Counted from the first letter of the stretch, positions 1 to 7,537 are shown. The stretch is DNA of 64,000 nt from Paenibacillus endophyticus (GCF_014192395.1 NZ_JACHXW010000026.1:1-64000); one strand, 5' to 3'. The notes: generated by a model not told the origin, from the letters alone. Numbers and translations: made by a program.

Positions 1-116
1 AAGTTAACCGCACGTGCGACATGCGTTTGCTGGGCGATGTCAATCCCAACGACGAGATGCTGAGCAGTAATTTTTTCAATGAGTTGATTTTGTCTTGCTT
101 GCGATTTAAACTTCAT
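1..116 (-). CDS. IS110-family transposase, N-terminal part (runs off the window)
   Basis: Reading leftwards from an ATG at 116, the minus strand encodes MKFKSQARQNQLIEKI followed by HLVVGIDIAQQTHVARAVN and stays open to the window edge. The VGIDIA..TH segment is the start of the RuvC-like DEDD domain typical of IS110/IS1111 transposases, with the first catalytic Asp visible. A good Shine-Dalgarno, ggagg, lies 10 nt before the ATG. Only 38 codons are present, so intactness cannot be judged. IS110 enzymes act with a non-coding RNA encoded beside the gene, which makes the flanking 120-250 region relevant. The family call comes from recalled sequence similarity. Confidence 0.8.
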   Translation of the reverse strand, partial: MKFKSQARQNQLIEKITAQHLVVGIDIAQQTHVARAVN

Positions 117-250
117 AGTAGAGCGTCCTCCTGGATGATGGAATTTTTAGGGCTATGACCCGTTGCGTAGTTCCATCGTACCGAGGCGCTCATTTTTTTG
201 CAAAGCTGATAATTAACGCTCTACAGGAATGCTAACGGGCAGGATAACGT
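117..250 (-). ncRNA. Candidate IS110 non-coding end (possible bridge RNA)
   Basis: This is the non-coding stretch immediately upstream of the IS110 transposase start. In the IS110 group the guide ('bridge') RNA is made from this end of the element. A hairpin is visible at 136-176: gatggaa pairs with ttccatc, and ggg/ccc form an inner stem around ctatga. The outer boundary of the element is not visible. An RNA with target- and donor-binding loops is inference from the family. Confidence 0.3.
231..249. repeat. Half copy of the dispersed 'taacggg' repeat
   Basis: gctaacgggcaggataacg matches the right-hand flank of the dispersed hairpin repeat seen complete at 2618, 59790 and 62706. The hairpin half is absent here and IS110-like sequence lies to the left, so the element may have inserted into, or be bordered by, a copy of this repeat. 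Confidence 0.4.
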
Positions 251-327
251 AATCGCTCGACGAATATCCTTAGATTCATTGTTAAAAATAAAACAATGTC
301 ACAATCAAATCTCAAAGGGGAATTATT

Positions 328-612
328 ATGATCGTTAGGAAATTCATAGAGGCCGATATGGGCCAGATCATCACTTTATTTTACGAAACGGTACATTCCA
401 TAAATAAAAAAGATTACACGCAGGAGCAAATTGAATCTTGGGCAAACAAAATATCTCTTGTAAAGATTGACACCGATGCTAACATAACTGCGAGACCGTT
501 ATTTGAGAAAAGAGGATTCAAGGTTGTAAAATCACAAATTGTTGAACGTAACGGTACAAAAACCTGGAATTTTAAAATGAAGAAATCTTTAAGCAACGGG
601 GTGAAGATATGA
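328..612 (+). pseudogene. GNAT acetyltransferase with internal deletion
   Basis: A 94-residue frame. Its N-terminus (MIVRKFIEADMGQIITLFYE, then TVHSINKKDYTQEQIESWA) and C-terminus (TDANITARPLFEKRGFKVV, then NFKMKK) match the two ends of a roughly 155-residue GNAT acetyltransferase. About 60 central residues are missing, including the acetyl-CoA-binding loop (normally V..x..R-G-x-G-x-A). The reading frame is preserved across the join, so a short protein could still be made, but it cannot bind acetyl-CoA in the usual way. The start has a Shine-Dalgarno (aaagggg) 9 nt upstream. Its stop overlaps the start of the ASCH gene (ATGA), so the two were co-translated. Confidence 0.7.
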
Positions 613-1079
613 CGTACGATCCGTCTATAGAGCAGTTGTGGAAGCGGTTTTCATCTAATTTTAAGGATAAGGATGACTTACCTGTATCCTATCAATTTGT
701 ATTTCGCTTTGGGGATACAAAAGAGTTGTGCGAAGAGTTGATGCGCTTAGTATTGGAGAGAAAAAAAACTGCGACAGCGTATTCACCCTGGTTTTTTGAG
801 CATGACAGACTTCCGATACCACAAGCAGGGGATTACAGCATTGTTACAGATTGGGAAGGAACGGCAAGATTTATAATCCGGTCACTTCAGACCCATATTA
901 TGCCTTTCGTTGAGGTGAATGAAGAGTTTGTAAGAAAGGAAGGAGAAGGCGACTTAAGTTTGGCTTACTGGAGAAAGGCGCATGAAGCCTACTTTACAAG
1001 GGAATGCCTCCGCACCGGACATATATTTTCATATCAAATGCCTGTTTTCTGTGAAGTGTTTCAGGTCGTTTACGAGTAG
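609..1079 (+). CDS. ASCH-domain protein
   Basis: A 156-residue protein with the ASCH fold (PUA-like beta-barrel thought to bind RNA or nucleotides). Visible features are the N-terminal helix region, the central RKKTATAYSPWFF segment (family position R/K-K-T-A-T-x-S), PQAGDYSIVTDWEG, and the C-terminal EGDLSLAYWRKAHEAYF block seen in bacterial ASCH proteins of the YqfB-like group. Length is normal. It overlaps the preceding truncated GNAT gene by 4 nt, so translation is probably coupled. Some family members act on modified nucleosides; the function here is unknown. Confidence 0.85.
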   Translation: MTYDPSIEQLWKRFSSNFKDKDDLPVSYQFVFRFGDTKELCEELMRLVLERKKTATAYSPWFFEHDRLPIPQAGDYSIVTDWEGTARFIIRSLQTHIMPFVEVNEEFVRKEGEGDLSLAYWRKAHEAYFTRECLRTGHIFSYQMPVFCEVFQVVYE

Positions 1080-1117
1080 CGCTGGCTTTATAAGCCGAAC
1101 GGTCTAAAGGAGATAAA

Positions 1118-1585
1118 ATGAAAATCAAAGTATTTAGGTCAAAAGAAAATTATCCAATGGAATTGTTGTTATCAGCAGACCCTTCTCTAAAACTTGTTGA
1201 GGAATATGTAAAACGAGGGGAATGTTTTATAGCTGAAAATGACAATCAAATTGTTGGGACTTATGTACTTTTACGAAACGATTGAATTGGTGAATGTTGC
1301 GGTAAAGGAAAAAGTGCAAGGCAGAGGGTTGGTTGGTGTTGCATGCAATGAGAACAGCGGCGTCAAAAGGATATAAAATCATTGAAAATCGGGACAGGAA
1401 ATTCAAGCATTGGACAGTTAGCCTTATATCGAAAATGTGGTTTTAGAATCGTTGGCGTTGATATAGACTTTTTTGTCAGACATTACTCAGAGGAGATTTT
1501 TGAGAACGGCGTACAATGTAGGGATATGATTCGACTATCTCAGGATTTGGACCCCTATGATGGGGACAGCTCATTATCGTTCTAA
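1118..1585 (+). pseudogene. GNAT acetyltransferase, frameshifted
   Basis: An ATG with an aaggag Shine-Dalgarno opens MKIKVFRSKENYPMELLLSA and stops after 55 residues at 1283-1285. The rest of the acetyltransferase continues in other frames: LVNVAVKEKVQGRG from about 1287, then LVLHAMRTAASKGYKIIE, then KIGTGNSSIGQLALYRKCGF and IVGVDIDFF up to 1585. At least three frameshifts are needed to rebuild one GNAT protein of about 150 residues (Q-G-R-G acetyl-CoA loop, then the Y-x-K-C-G-F motif). It is a clear, fairly recent pseudogene. Confidence 0.8.
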
Positions 1586-1610
1586 ACCTATAAGCATCGA
1601 CATTACGTTC

Positions 1611-1681
1611 CTAACGGGAAACGATAGTTCAATTAAGACACAGCGGCACTGGCCATTTCGATGGCCGCCGCTCGTCGTCGA
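1611..1681 (+). repeat. Dispersed hairpin repeat, copy 1 (divergent stem)
   Basis: Starts with the conserved flank ctaacgggaaacgatagttc and continues into aattaagacac. Next comes a different hairpin from the other copies: agcggc...gccgct with an inner tggccat/atggcc arm. Flank conserved, stem replaced. Confidence 0.6.
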
Positions 1682-1907
1682 GCTATTGGGTAGAATAATT
1701 CCAAAGTTGGCGTCCCTACTATGCCCTAGAAAAACGGCAGAGCAGTGCTGAAGAAGCGGACGGCTTTTGATTATCCGTATGCGATTCATCCAGGTATCCG
1801 CGGATCTTGTGACAAGCCTGCTCCGCGCACGCCCGGTAGCCTCTGATATTGTTAATTAATGATAACAGTGATAAGCTAATAACATCTAATTTTAGGAGAG
1901 ATGAAAT

Positions 1908-1943
1908 ATGGTGTATGGAGCCGATTACTTAGTCGCTAACTAA
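1908..1943 (+). CDS. Possible 11-residue leader peptide
   Basis: ATG at 1908, with Shine-Dalgarno taggag 9 nt upstream, encodes MVYGADYLVAN and stops at 1943. One nucleotide later begins a perfect 10-bp hairpin (1944-1978). A second ATG at 1901 in another frame gives a 12-residue peptide and is worse placed relative to the Shine-Dalgarno. A small ORF with its own ribosome site followed by a hairpin and then an acetyltransferase resembles translation- or transcription-attenuation leaders of resistance genes. This is inference. Confidence 0.35.
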   Translation: MVYGADYLVAN

Positions 1944-1978
1944 GTATCCTCCATTTAGGAGAATTCAGTGGAGGATAC
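1944..1978 (+). promoter_or_regulatory. Hairpin between leader ORF and acetyltransferase
   Basis: gtatcctcca at 1944-1953 pairs perfectly with tggaggatac at 1969-1978. The 15-nt loop carries aggag. No T-run follows, so it is not a simple terminator. It lies about 30 nt before the TTG start of the GNAT gene at 2010. Confidence 0.45.
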
Positions 1979-2009
1979 CTCAACAAAATAAATCTCGGGG
2001 GAATCCACG

Positions 2010-2456
2010 TTGAAAATTAAACTCCAAGCGATTAACATGGTTGAAACATCCGCAGCTCTAGGTCTCGGCGATGACCCGAAATATTCAATGGTTTTACAAA
2101 GTCAAATCGAGTATTACAACAAGGTAGGCTTTAATCCGCCATGGATTGGCTACTTGGCCTTATCGCATTCAAACGTTGTCGGCGTATGTTCCTTTAAAGG
2201 AAGTCCAACGAAAGATAAAGTTGAAATCGGGTACTTCACCTTCCCTGAACATGAGAGAAATGGTTACGGTACGCTCATGTGCGCCGGTCTAGTGGAAATC
2301 GCATTGGCAACTGATCCGAAGGTTATTGTCACCGCCCGTACGCTGCCTCAACATAATCCTTCTACGGCCATCCTGAACAAGAATGGATTTGTACGGCAAG
2401 GTACGGTCTTGGATGATGAGGATGGCGAAGTCTGGGAGTGGGTATTTGTAAAGTAA
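2010..2456 (+). CDS. GNAT-family N-acetyltransferase
   Basis: A 148-residue acetyltransferase that moves an acetyl group from acetyl-CoA to an unknown amine. Core motifs are present: IGYLALSHSNVVGVCSF (beta2-beta3), VEIGYFTFPEHERNGYGT (beta4 and the R/N-G-Y-G-T acetyl-CoA loop), and NPSTAILNKNGFVRQGTV (the N-x-x-S-x-x-x-x-x-K-N-G-F motif of RimJ-like GNATs). Start is TTG at 2010 with tcgggggaa about 10 nt upstream; no ATG fits. It is the only intact one of three GNAT genes in the first 2.5 kb and is followed directly by a terminator. The upstream leader and hairpin suggest regulated expression. Confidence 0.8.
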   Translation: MKIKLQAINMVETSAALGLGDDPKYSMVLQSQIEYYNKVGFNPPWIGYLALSHSNVVGVCSFKGSPTKDKVEIGYFTFPEHERNGYGTLMCAGLVEIALATDPKVIVTARTLPQHNPSTAILNKNGFVRQGTVLDDEDGEVWEWVFVK

Positions 2457-2468
2457 TCAACGCATTAG

Positions 2469-2500
2469 CGAGGGGCGGTTGTTATCGCTCCTCGTTTTTT
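2469..2500 (+). terminator. Rho-independent terminator of the GNAT gene
   Basis: cgaggggcg pairs with cgctcctcg (9 bp including one G-U) and is followed by six T residues. Confidence 0.85.
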
Positions 2501-2617
2501 AGTCAACCAAAACGATAAGCAGGAAAAGCCAAACCATTGGGGAGATAATCCGAGAGACAGCCTTCACCGTTTCACCACGTCCGCCGACCAATAATAACGA
2601 TCGAGTGTAGTTTCCAA

Positions 2618-2705
2618 GCTAACGGGGAACGATAGCTCAATAAAAACACGGAAGCAGCTGACTACAATAATCGGCTGCTTCATTACGCTAACTGGCAGTT
2701 TAGCG
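2618..2705 (+). repeat. Dispersed hairpin repeat, copy 2
   Basis: Left flank gctaacggggaacgatagct, spacer caataaaaacac, hairpin gaagcagctga/tcggctgcttc around a 9-nt loop, right flank attacgctaactggcagttt ending in agcg. It closely matches the copies at 59790 and 62706. Confidence 0.85.
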
Positions 2706-2775
2706 TGGATATAGGGAAGTTTATTTCCTGTATATGGCACAATAAATAAAATCAAGATTTGAAGGAAAGGAATAA

Positions 2776-3195
2776 ATGGGGACGGATATTCACATTTTTT
2801 TGAACAAGAAGTGTATCGCAGCGGCATTCATGAAACTAACCGAACTGGAGAATGGATATCAATAGATAAATGGACTAAAAGCGACTGGGCTATTCTCTAT
2901 CCCGAAAAAAATATCCAATTTGGGATGTAGATCGGAGCGATATGGTTTTTAAGGATAACGATTGCAAATCAGAAATAGTGAATATCATACGACAACGTGG
3001 TTTACGGCTGAAGAATTGCTTGCATTTAATTGGAACCAGGTGTTTCATTACGAGGATGAGACCATGAACGGTGAGAAAATCATGGAGTTCGTCGATTATG
3101 CAGAGTGTGGTAAAACGTTTATGGAGGTCGTTAATCGTCTATATAGCAGAAAAAATCCATCAGATATAAGACTGATTATCGCCTTCGATAACTAA
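2776..3195 (+). pseudogene. Broken phage-like hypothetical ('MGTDIHIF' family)
   Basis: ATG at 2776 begins MGTDIHIF, a hallmark start of a small family common in phages and bacteria. A slip in the run of T residues near 2791 moves the continuation (EQEVYRSGIHETNRTGEW, then ISIDKW) to another frame, which ends at about 2929. The C-terminal part (EYHTTTWFTAEELLAFNWNQ ... IRLIIAFDN) is readable from 2962 to 3195. The middle of the protein appears lost. The function of the family is not known to me. Confidence 0.65.
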
Positions 3196-3300
3196 AGCTG
3201 ATCTCCTAGTGGCAAAAGTAAGTGAAGGCATGCTAATAGAACTTTTACCGAAGATGGAAGGATATAACCGAGTTCCTTTTATTCGAACCGATCTTTCAAA

Positions 3301-3588
3301 AGCAAAAACGAATTAGCCTTGGCGATAATTGAAGCCTTCCCGACAGACGAAGCTAATCGCATCTATGTGCTTGCAGACAGCTGGTATACGAGTCGCGATT
3401 TACTTAATGCTTGCAACGCTCGAGGTTTCCATGTCATTGCTGCGGTCCAATCGAATCGAACCATCTGCCCTGCAGGCATTCACAAAAGAAAACGCTGTTC
3501 GCATATTGCGAGATCTGAAGATGATCTCATAGCGCCCATTCGACTGCTAACACAACCAGTGTGTCTGTTTTCTGGTCTGATTGGCTAG
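3301..3588 (+). pseudogene. DDE transposase fragment
   Basis: The segment LADSWYTSRDLLNACNARGF, followed by HVIAAVQSNR and TICPAGI, matches the central part of IS4-like DDE transposases, where the D of LADSWY is a catalytic aspartate. Neither the N-terminal domain nor the C-terminal catalytic Glu region is present. After residue 60 the frame turns into unrelated sequence, with the expected continuation (KENAVRILRDLK) in another frame. A dead insertion-sequence remnant. Confidence 0.7.
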
Positions 3589-3714
3589 TTTGCAAGAGTC
3601 AAGTAAATAAGCTGACGCCGGTAGAGTACCGATGTCAGCTTTCAGTCTAGGGCTTTTTTCAATGTCTACAAAAATGGGGCTTGACCAAAAAAATGGTGGG
3701 TTTTTTTTAGCCTG

Positions 3715-3745
3715 AGCCGTCCGATCAGCGATCGGACGGCTTTTT
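3715..3745 (+). terminator. Strong hairpin terminator
   Basis: agccgtccgatc and gatcggacggct form a perfect 12-bp stem around agc, followed by a T-run on the plus strand. On the minus strand (the direction of the FAD oxidoreductase) the stem is followed by an A-rich tract, so it works best for plus-strand transcription. Confidence 0.75.
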
Positions 3746-3802
3746 GCTCGCGGGCTGCTTGCTTTGGCCGAGGTTCAAAGTCTAGCTGTTGATCGTCTGC
3801 CC

Positions 3803-5068
3803 CTATTGGGCCAAGACTTTGTTCACGAAGACGACGCCTTGCCCGGCGAGACGCTCATGGAGCGCCGTGGTGGAAATGTCCGATACGGGTACATTCGACT
3901 CGATGGCAATGGCGGCGGCGACGCCCGCCGCCTGGCCGAGAGCGTAGCAAGTCGCCTGCACGCGCATTGAAGACATGGCGACGTGCGTGGCCGAGATGCT
4001 GCGACCGGCGACGATCAAGCCTTCTACGTTCTGAGGCAACATGCAGCGGTACGGTATATCGTAGCCGTCCAGCTTCCGCTCGTCGGTGTTCGTTCCTCCG
4101 GTCGGATTGTGGATGTCGATCTCGTAGTTGGTCTGAGCGACTACGTCCTCGAAGCGGCGACCGCTCGTCAGATCGTCTTCTGTCAGCGTGTAGCGGCCTT
4201 CGATCTGGTTCGTTTCCCTGACGCCGACCTGACCCGGAACATGGGACAGAATATGGTTTGGATGGTTCGTCCGCTGCAAGTAATTGGCGACGGACAGCGC
4301 TTGCCGGAGCGATTCCTTTTCCGCGTAGTTAATGTCTTTGATCTTGGCCCCGTTGCCCTTTACGCGCGTCATGTTGACGAGCAGCGTGCCGTCCCCCATG
4401 CCTCCCCAGTACAGATGGCGGCCTTGCGGAAGGTCGGGGATGGAGTCGTATTTGTAACAGTCTTCCGGTAGCTTTTGGCGGACCGGCTTGCCAGTGTCCT
4501 GCATCATGAACATGAGCGTCATCGGCTGGGTCAGTCCGTCATCGTCGCGTCCGGCCCTGGTAGGCACGCCGGAATCCTGCGCGACCCTGGCATCTCCCGT
4601 GCAGTCGATCACGACACGGCCACCGAACGCGCGGAGCCCTTCCCGCGTGTTAGCCACGACGCCGACGACCCGGTTATCCTCCATAATGGAGGAAACGAAG
4701 CTGACGTGGTAATAAACTTCGACGCCTTCCTTCTCGAGCTTGCCGTTCAAATAATGGCGAAGCTCGAACGGCGAGTATTGCGGCCAGATCGACTCGTGAT
4801 GAGAGCTCGGCAGCGCTTCCGGCAGAAATTCCGAGATAAACTCCCGGTAGATGCCCGTCACGTTGCCGACGCCCATGAATACGCTTACGTTGCCTAGCGT
4901 TCCCATGCCTCCGAGTTGTCCCGACTGCTCCAGCAAAATCGTTTTCTGCCCGCTGCGCGCGGCGCTAATCGCCGCCGCCGTTCCCGCAGGCCCTCCTCCG
5001 ACTATAATGACGTCGGCATCGTCGAATACGGGGATGTTGCGCTCCAGCTTTATTTCGCGATTTGACAT
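3803..5068 (-). CDS. FAD-dependent oxidoreductase (FAD_oxidored family)
   Basis: A 421-residue flavoprotein. The N-terminus has the dinucleotide-binding motif VIIVGGGPAGTAAAISAARS (residues about 20-39) and the E of LLEQSGQLGGMGT. The C-terminus carries GLIVAGRSISATHVAMSSMR then CYALGQAAGVAAA, diagnostic of the PF12831-type FAD_oxidored family. Substrates of this family are mostly uncharacterised; many members sit in polysaccharide loci and may oxidise sugar-derived compounds. Start ATG at 5068 has gggag 10 nt upstream. No signal peptide, so cytoplasmic. It is transcribed divergently from the LacI gene at 5191, which probably controls it. Confidence 0.85.
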   Translation of the reverse strand: MSNREIKLERNIPVFDDADVIIVGGGPAGTAAAISAARSGQKTILLEQSGQLGGMGTLGNVSVFMGVGNVTGIYREFISEFLPEALPSSHHESIWPQYSPFELRHYLNGKLEKEGVEVYYHVSFVSSIMEDNRVVGVVANTREGLRAFGGRVVIDCTGDARVAQDSGVPTRAGRDDDGLTQPMTLMFMMQDTGKPVRQKLPEDCYKYDSIPDLPQGRHLYWGGMGDGTLLVNMTRVKGNGAKIKDINYAEKESLRQALSVANYLQRTNHPNHILSHVPGQVGVRETNQIEGRYTLTEDDLTSGRRFEDVVAQTNYEIDIHNPTGGTNTDERKLDGYDIPYRCMLPQNVEGLIVAGRSISATHVAMSSMRVQATCYALGQAAGVAAAIAIESNVPVSDISTTALHERLAGQGVVFVNKVLAQ

Positions 5069-5133
5069 AATGATCGTCTCCCATCCTCAATTTGTTCTTC
5101 TTGGTTTTAATTGTAGGTGAAATAAAACCTGTT

Positions 5134-5157
5134 TTATAGTTTCATTTTTGTTACAAT
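5134..5157 (+). promoter_or_regulatory. 24-bp element shared by both LacI promoters (copy 1)
   Basis: ttatagtttcatttttgtta followed by caat. The identical 24 bases recur at 22391-22414, in front of the paralogous LacI gene. It ends in tacaat, a plausible -10 box. Just upstream, taaaac-ct-gtttta (5122-5135) flanked by tgaaa and tttca forms an inverted repeat of LacI-operator type. Confidence 0.6.
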
Positions 5158-5190
5158 TAGTACAGGTTAAATGTGCAAGGAGGAGCAATC

Positions 5191-6234
5191 ATGTCTATGA
5201 GGAAAAAAGTGACCCTGCAGACGATTGCGGACGAGCTAGGTTTGACGATTCATACCGTATCCAAGGCGCTGCGGGGTTTGCCCGGCATGTCCGAGACGAC
5301 GCGCAAGGCGGTCGCGGATCTTGCGCGCGAGCTGGGGTACCGGACGAAGGAACAGGAGGCGGGCGTCGCAGCGGAACGTATTCCTTGGGCGGGGGCGAAG
5401 CCCAGGAGGTTCGCGATGCTGATCGTCGGCGACTCCGATTTTCACCAGATGCAGCTCGAGGGGGTGCGCGTCCGCCTGAACGAACTGGGGCATTCGCTCT
5501 ATCCGCTGCTAGTGCCCGCCGAGATCGACGGCGTGGACGAGCTCCGGCATTGGCTGGACAACAACGGACTGTCCTTCGCGGACGGGCTTTTCCTGACGGC
5601 GGTCGTCCCGGAGTGGATGGAGGCCGTTCTGCTGGAGCTTCCGATGCCCAAGGTACTCATCAATTACCCGCCGGACGTTACGGCGGTCGACAGCGTCATC
5701 TGGGACGTGGAATTCGCCATCCATCTATCCATGGAAGAGCTGTACCGGGCGGGACATCGCGACATTTTGTATATAGGGGAAATCAGTCGGCTAAGAGGGT
5801 TCCGCTTGCGTTGGAGCGCGTTTGCGGCGGCAGCGGATCGTCTGGGGCTGCCGAATTTGGCGAATCCCGCCGAGCATGTGACGGGCAGCGCCTCCGATCG
5901 CTCGGCATGGATGGAGCAGCTCGGCTCCAAGCTCAGCTCCGGCCGCTATACGGCCGTTATAGCCGCCATTCCCGGCGTGGCCGAATGGGTGTACGTGGCC
6001 TCGGGATTCTTGAAACTGAGCATTCCGAAGGATATTTCCTTGGTCGGCATGGAGAACGAAGCACATCCCCGTTACGAAGGCACGTCAAGGCCGCTCCTGC
6101 TCGTTCGCGAGGCGGGCGAGCGCGCGGCGGAGCTCATGCTGCGCAGAATCGCGAATCCTCTGCTGCCATATGAGCAAGTGAGGCTGCGGGGAGTGTTTCA
6201 CCCGGGGGAGACGATCCTCGCCCGGAAGCCATAG
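5191..6234 (+). CDS. LacI-family transcriptional regulator (paralogue 1)
   Basis: A 347-residue repressor or activator. The N-terminal helix-turn-helix reads TLQTIADELGLTIHTVSKAL (residues about 6-25), with the hinge before residue 65; the periplasmic-binding-protein-like sensor domain fills the rest, ending VREAGERAAELMLRR. ATG at 5191 was chosen because aaggagg lies 7 nt upstream; a GTG at 5173 would start before that site. It is strikingly similar along its whole length to the protein at 22451 (shared AERIPW, RLNELGHSLYPL, PMPKVLINYPPD, VDSVIWDVE). Each paralogue faces a polysaccharide gene on the other strand, which suggests duplication and local control of the neighbour. Confidence 0.9.
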   Translation: MSMRKKVTLQTIADELGLTIHTVSKALRGLPGMSETTRKAVADLARELGYRTKEQEAGVAAERIPWAGAKPRRFAMLIVGDSDFHQMQLEGVRVRLNELGHSLYPLLVPAEIDGVDELRHWLDNNGLSFADGLFLTAVVPEWMEAVLLELPMPKVLINYPPDVTAVDSVIWDVEFAIHLSMEELYRAGHRDILYIGEISRLRGFRLRWSAFAAAADRLGLPNLANPAEHVTGSASDRSAWMEQLGSKLSSGRYTAVIAAIPGVAEWVYVASGFLKLSIPKDISLVGMENEAHPRYEGTSRPLLLVREAGERAAELMLRRIANPLLPYEQVRLRGVFHPGETILARKP

Positions 6235-6293
6235 GGGGCAAAAAAGTCATGAATCTACTGATTGTGGTCATGACTGTCCTCTATCGGCCAATT

Positions 6294-6309
6294 AGGTAAG
6301 CGTTTACAA
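6294..6309 (+). promoter_or_regulatory. cre-like site (CcpA)
   Basis: aggtaagcgtttacaa fits the catabolite-responsive consensus WTGNAARCGNWWWCAW at all positions but the second. It lies after the LacI gene and before the foldase/beta-helix operon. It could instead be the operator of the LacI paralogue. Confidence 0.45.
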
Positions 6310-6311
6310 TC

Positions 6312-6362
6312 AAAGGTGGACGATCGCTGGCAATGGGGCAGCGGCATCGTTCACCTTTTCTT
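6312..6362 (+). terminator. Terminator after LacI paralogue 1
   Basis: aaaggtg and cacctttt close an imperfect hairpin, with inner arms acgat/atcgt and gctg/cagc. The 3' side ends in ttttctta. Confidence 0.6.
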
Positions 6363-6395
6363 ATATGCATCCGGGTTTGAAAGGAGGGAAGGGAA

Positions 6396-7520
6396 ATGAT
6401 GGTTGGCGAAAAGCGGAAGTCGGCTGTCGTATTGGCAACGGCCTACTTTCTCGGAGGGTTGCTGATTCTGCTCGCTTGCGTCGCATGGTTCGTCGGACGC
6501 ACGGACGCAAGGCCGGAGCAAGCCGTCGTTGCCGAGATAGAAGGGGAGCCAGTGACGGAGGAGGAATTCCGATGGGTGCTGGGACGGGAGCGGTCAGGCG
6601 TCATCGAGCAGTTCAAGCGCGATCATAAAGCCGTTGTCGACGAAACGTTCTGGCAGCGAGAATACGATGGCATTACGCCGTTGGAGACCGTCAAGCGGAG
6701 GGCGCTCGATTCGGTGGCGCGCATGAAGGTACAGCTTCAGCTGGCCGAGCGGCATGGCATCATTGAGGATGCTTCGTACGAGGGGCTTCTGCTGGAGATG
6801 GAGCGGGAGAACGCCAGGCGGGCAAAGGCGCTTGCGGCAGGGCTTCCGGTGTACGGTCCGACTCGATTCGATTGGAGCGATTTCGCCGACTTTTATATCG
6901 GACGGATGACGATCGAGTTGAAGGGCAAGCTCGCCGAGACGGTGCTGGCGATGACGGAGGATCGTTTGAAACGGCATTACGAGGAAATAAAGGAGGAGCT
7001 GTTCCGACTGGAAGGCGAAACGCGGTTCTATGCCATATCCGCCCCGTATCGGATAGACGGCGTAGAGGATGGGGAACGGAAGCGTGAAGCGGCATCCGCG
7101 CTCGGCGAAATACGCGCTCGTCTGGCTGCGGGCGAAGCGGCGGGCCCCCTGTTCGACGAGCTGGGCAAAGAAACCGCGAAAGCGGGAGAGACTTCCGTGC
7201 TGCATGCGGCAGAAGAGCGCTTTGATGCGGCATCGGCGCGTTATTACTACAAAACGCTTCCGCCATTGTACGAGCTGCTTGCCGATGCGCCGAAGCCCGG
7301 CACCGTCGGGTCGATTCTCGACGACGAGGCGAACGGACGATACATGCTGGCCGTCGTCATCGGCAGCGAGGCAGGCGGTTACGCGGGCTTTGAGGAAAGC
7401 AAAGACAAGGTGCGGCAGCATGCTCTGGAAACGGCGTACTCCGAATACGTCGACAAGCTGACGAAGGAAGCGCGGATCGTCACGATAGGCAGGCTTTACG
7501 AAGGAATCACATTGGAGTAA
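6396..7520 (+). CDS. Membrane-anchored SurA/PrsA-like foldase (putative peptidyl-prolyl isomerase)
   Basis: A 374-residue protein with one N-terminal membrane segment (about residues 11-33: VVLATAYFLGGLLILLACVA then WFV) and an outside domain rich in charged helices. The start of the outer domain, VVAEIEGEPVTEEEFRWVL, is the classical opening of the SurA/PrsA N-terminal chaperone domain. The C-terminal third (FYAISAPYR ... GSILDDEANGRYMLAVVIG) fits a weak parvulin-like region, but the active-site residues are not clear. A Shine-Dalgarno (aaaggaggg) precedes the ATG. Only 17 nt separate it from the secreted beta-helix gene, so it may help fold that exported protein. The isomerase activity is uncertain. 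Confidence 0.65.
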   Translation: MMVGEKRKSAVVLATAYFLGGLLILLACVAWFVGRTDARPEQAVVAEIEGEPVTEEEFRWVLGRERSGVIEQFKRDHKAVVDETFWQREYDGITPLETVKRRALDSVARMKVQLQLAERHGIIEDASYEGLLLEMERENARRAKALAAGLPVYGPTRFDWSDFADFYIGRMTIELKGKLAETVLAMTEDRLKRHYEEIKEELFRLEGETRFYAISAPYRIDGVEDGERKREAASALGEIRARLAAGEAAGPLFDELGKETAKAGETSVLHAAEERFDAASARYYYKTLPPLYELLADAPKPGTVGSILDDEANGRYMLAVVIGSEAGGYAGFEESKDKVRQHALETAYSEYVDKLTKEARIVTIGRLYEGITLE

Positions 7521-7537
7521 CGGAGAGGATGAGAATA

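Noticed and set aside
3595..3650. gctgac...gtcagc inverted repeat as an insertion-sequence end
   Set aside because: Only 6 bp of symmetry, no matching partner end at the other side of the transposase fragment.
5148..6173. 341-codon plus-strand frame overlapping LacI paralogue 1
   Set aside because: Arg/Gly/Ala-rich shadow of the LacI coding frame.
6594..7421. 275-codon minus-strand open frame
   Set aside because: Antisense to the foldase-like gene; composition-driven.
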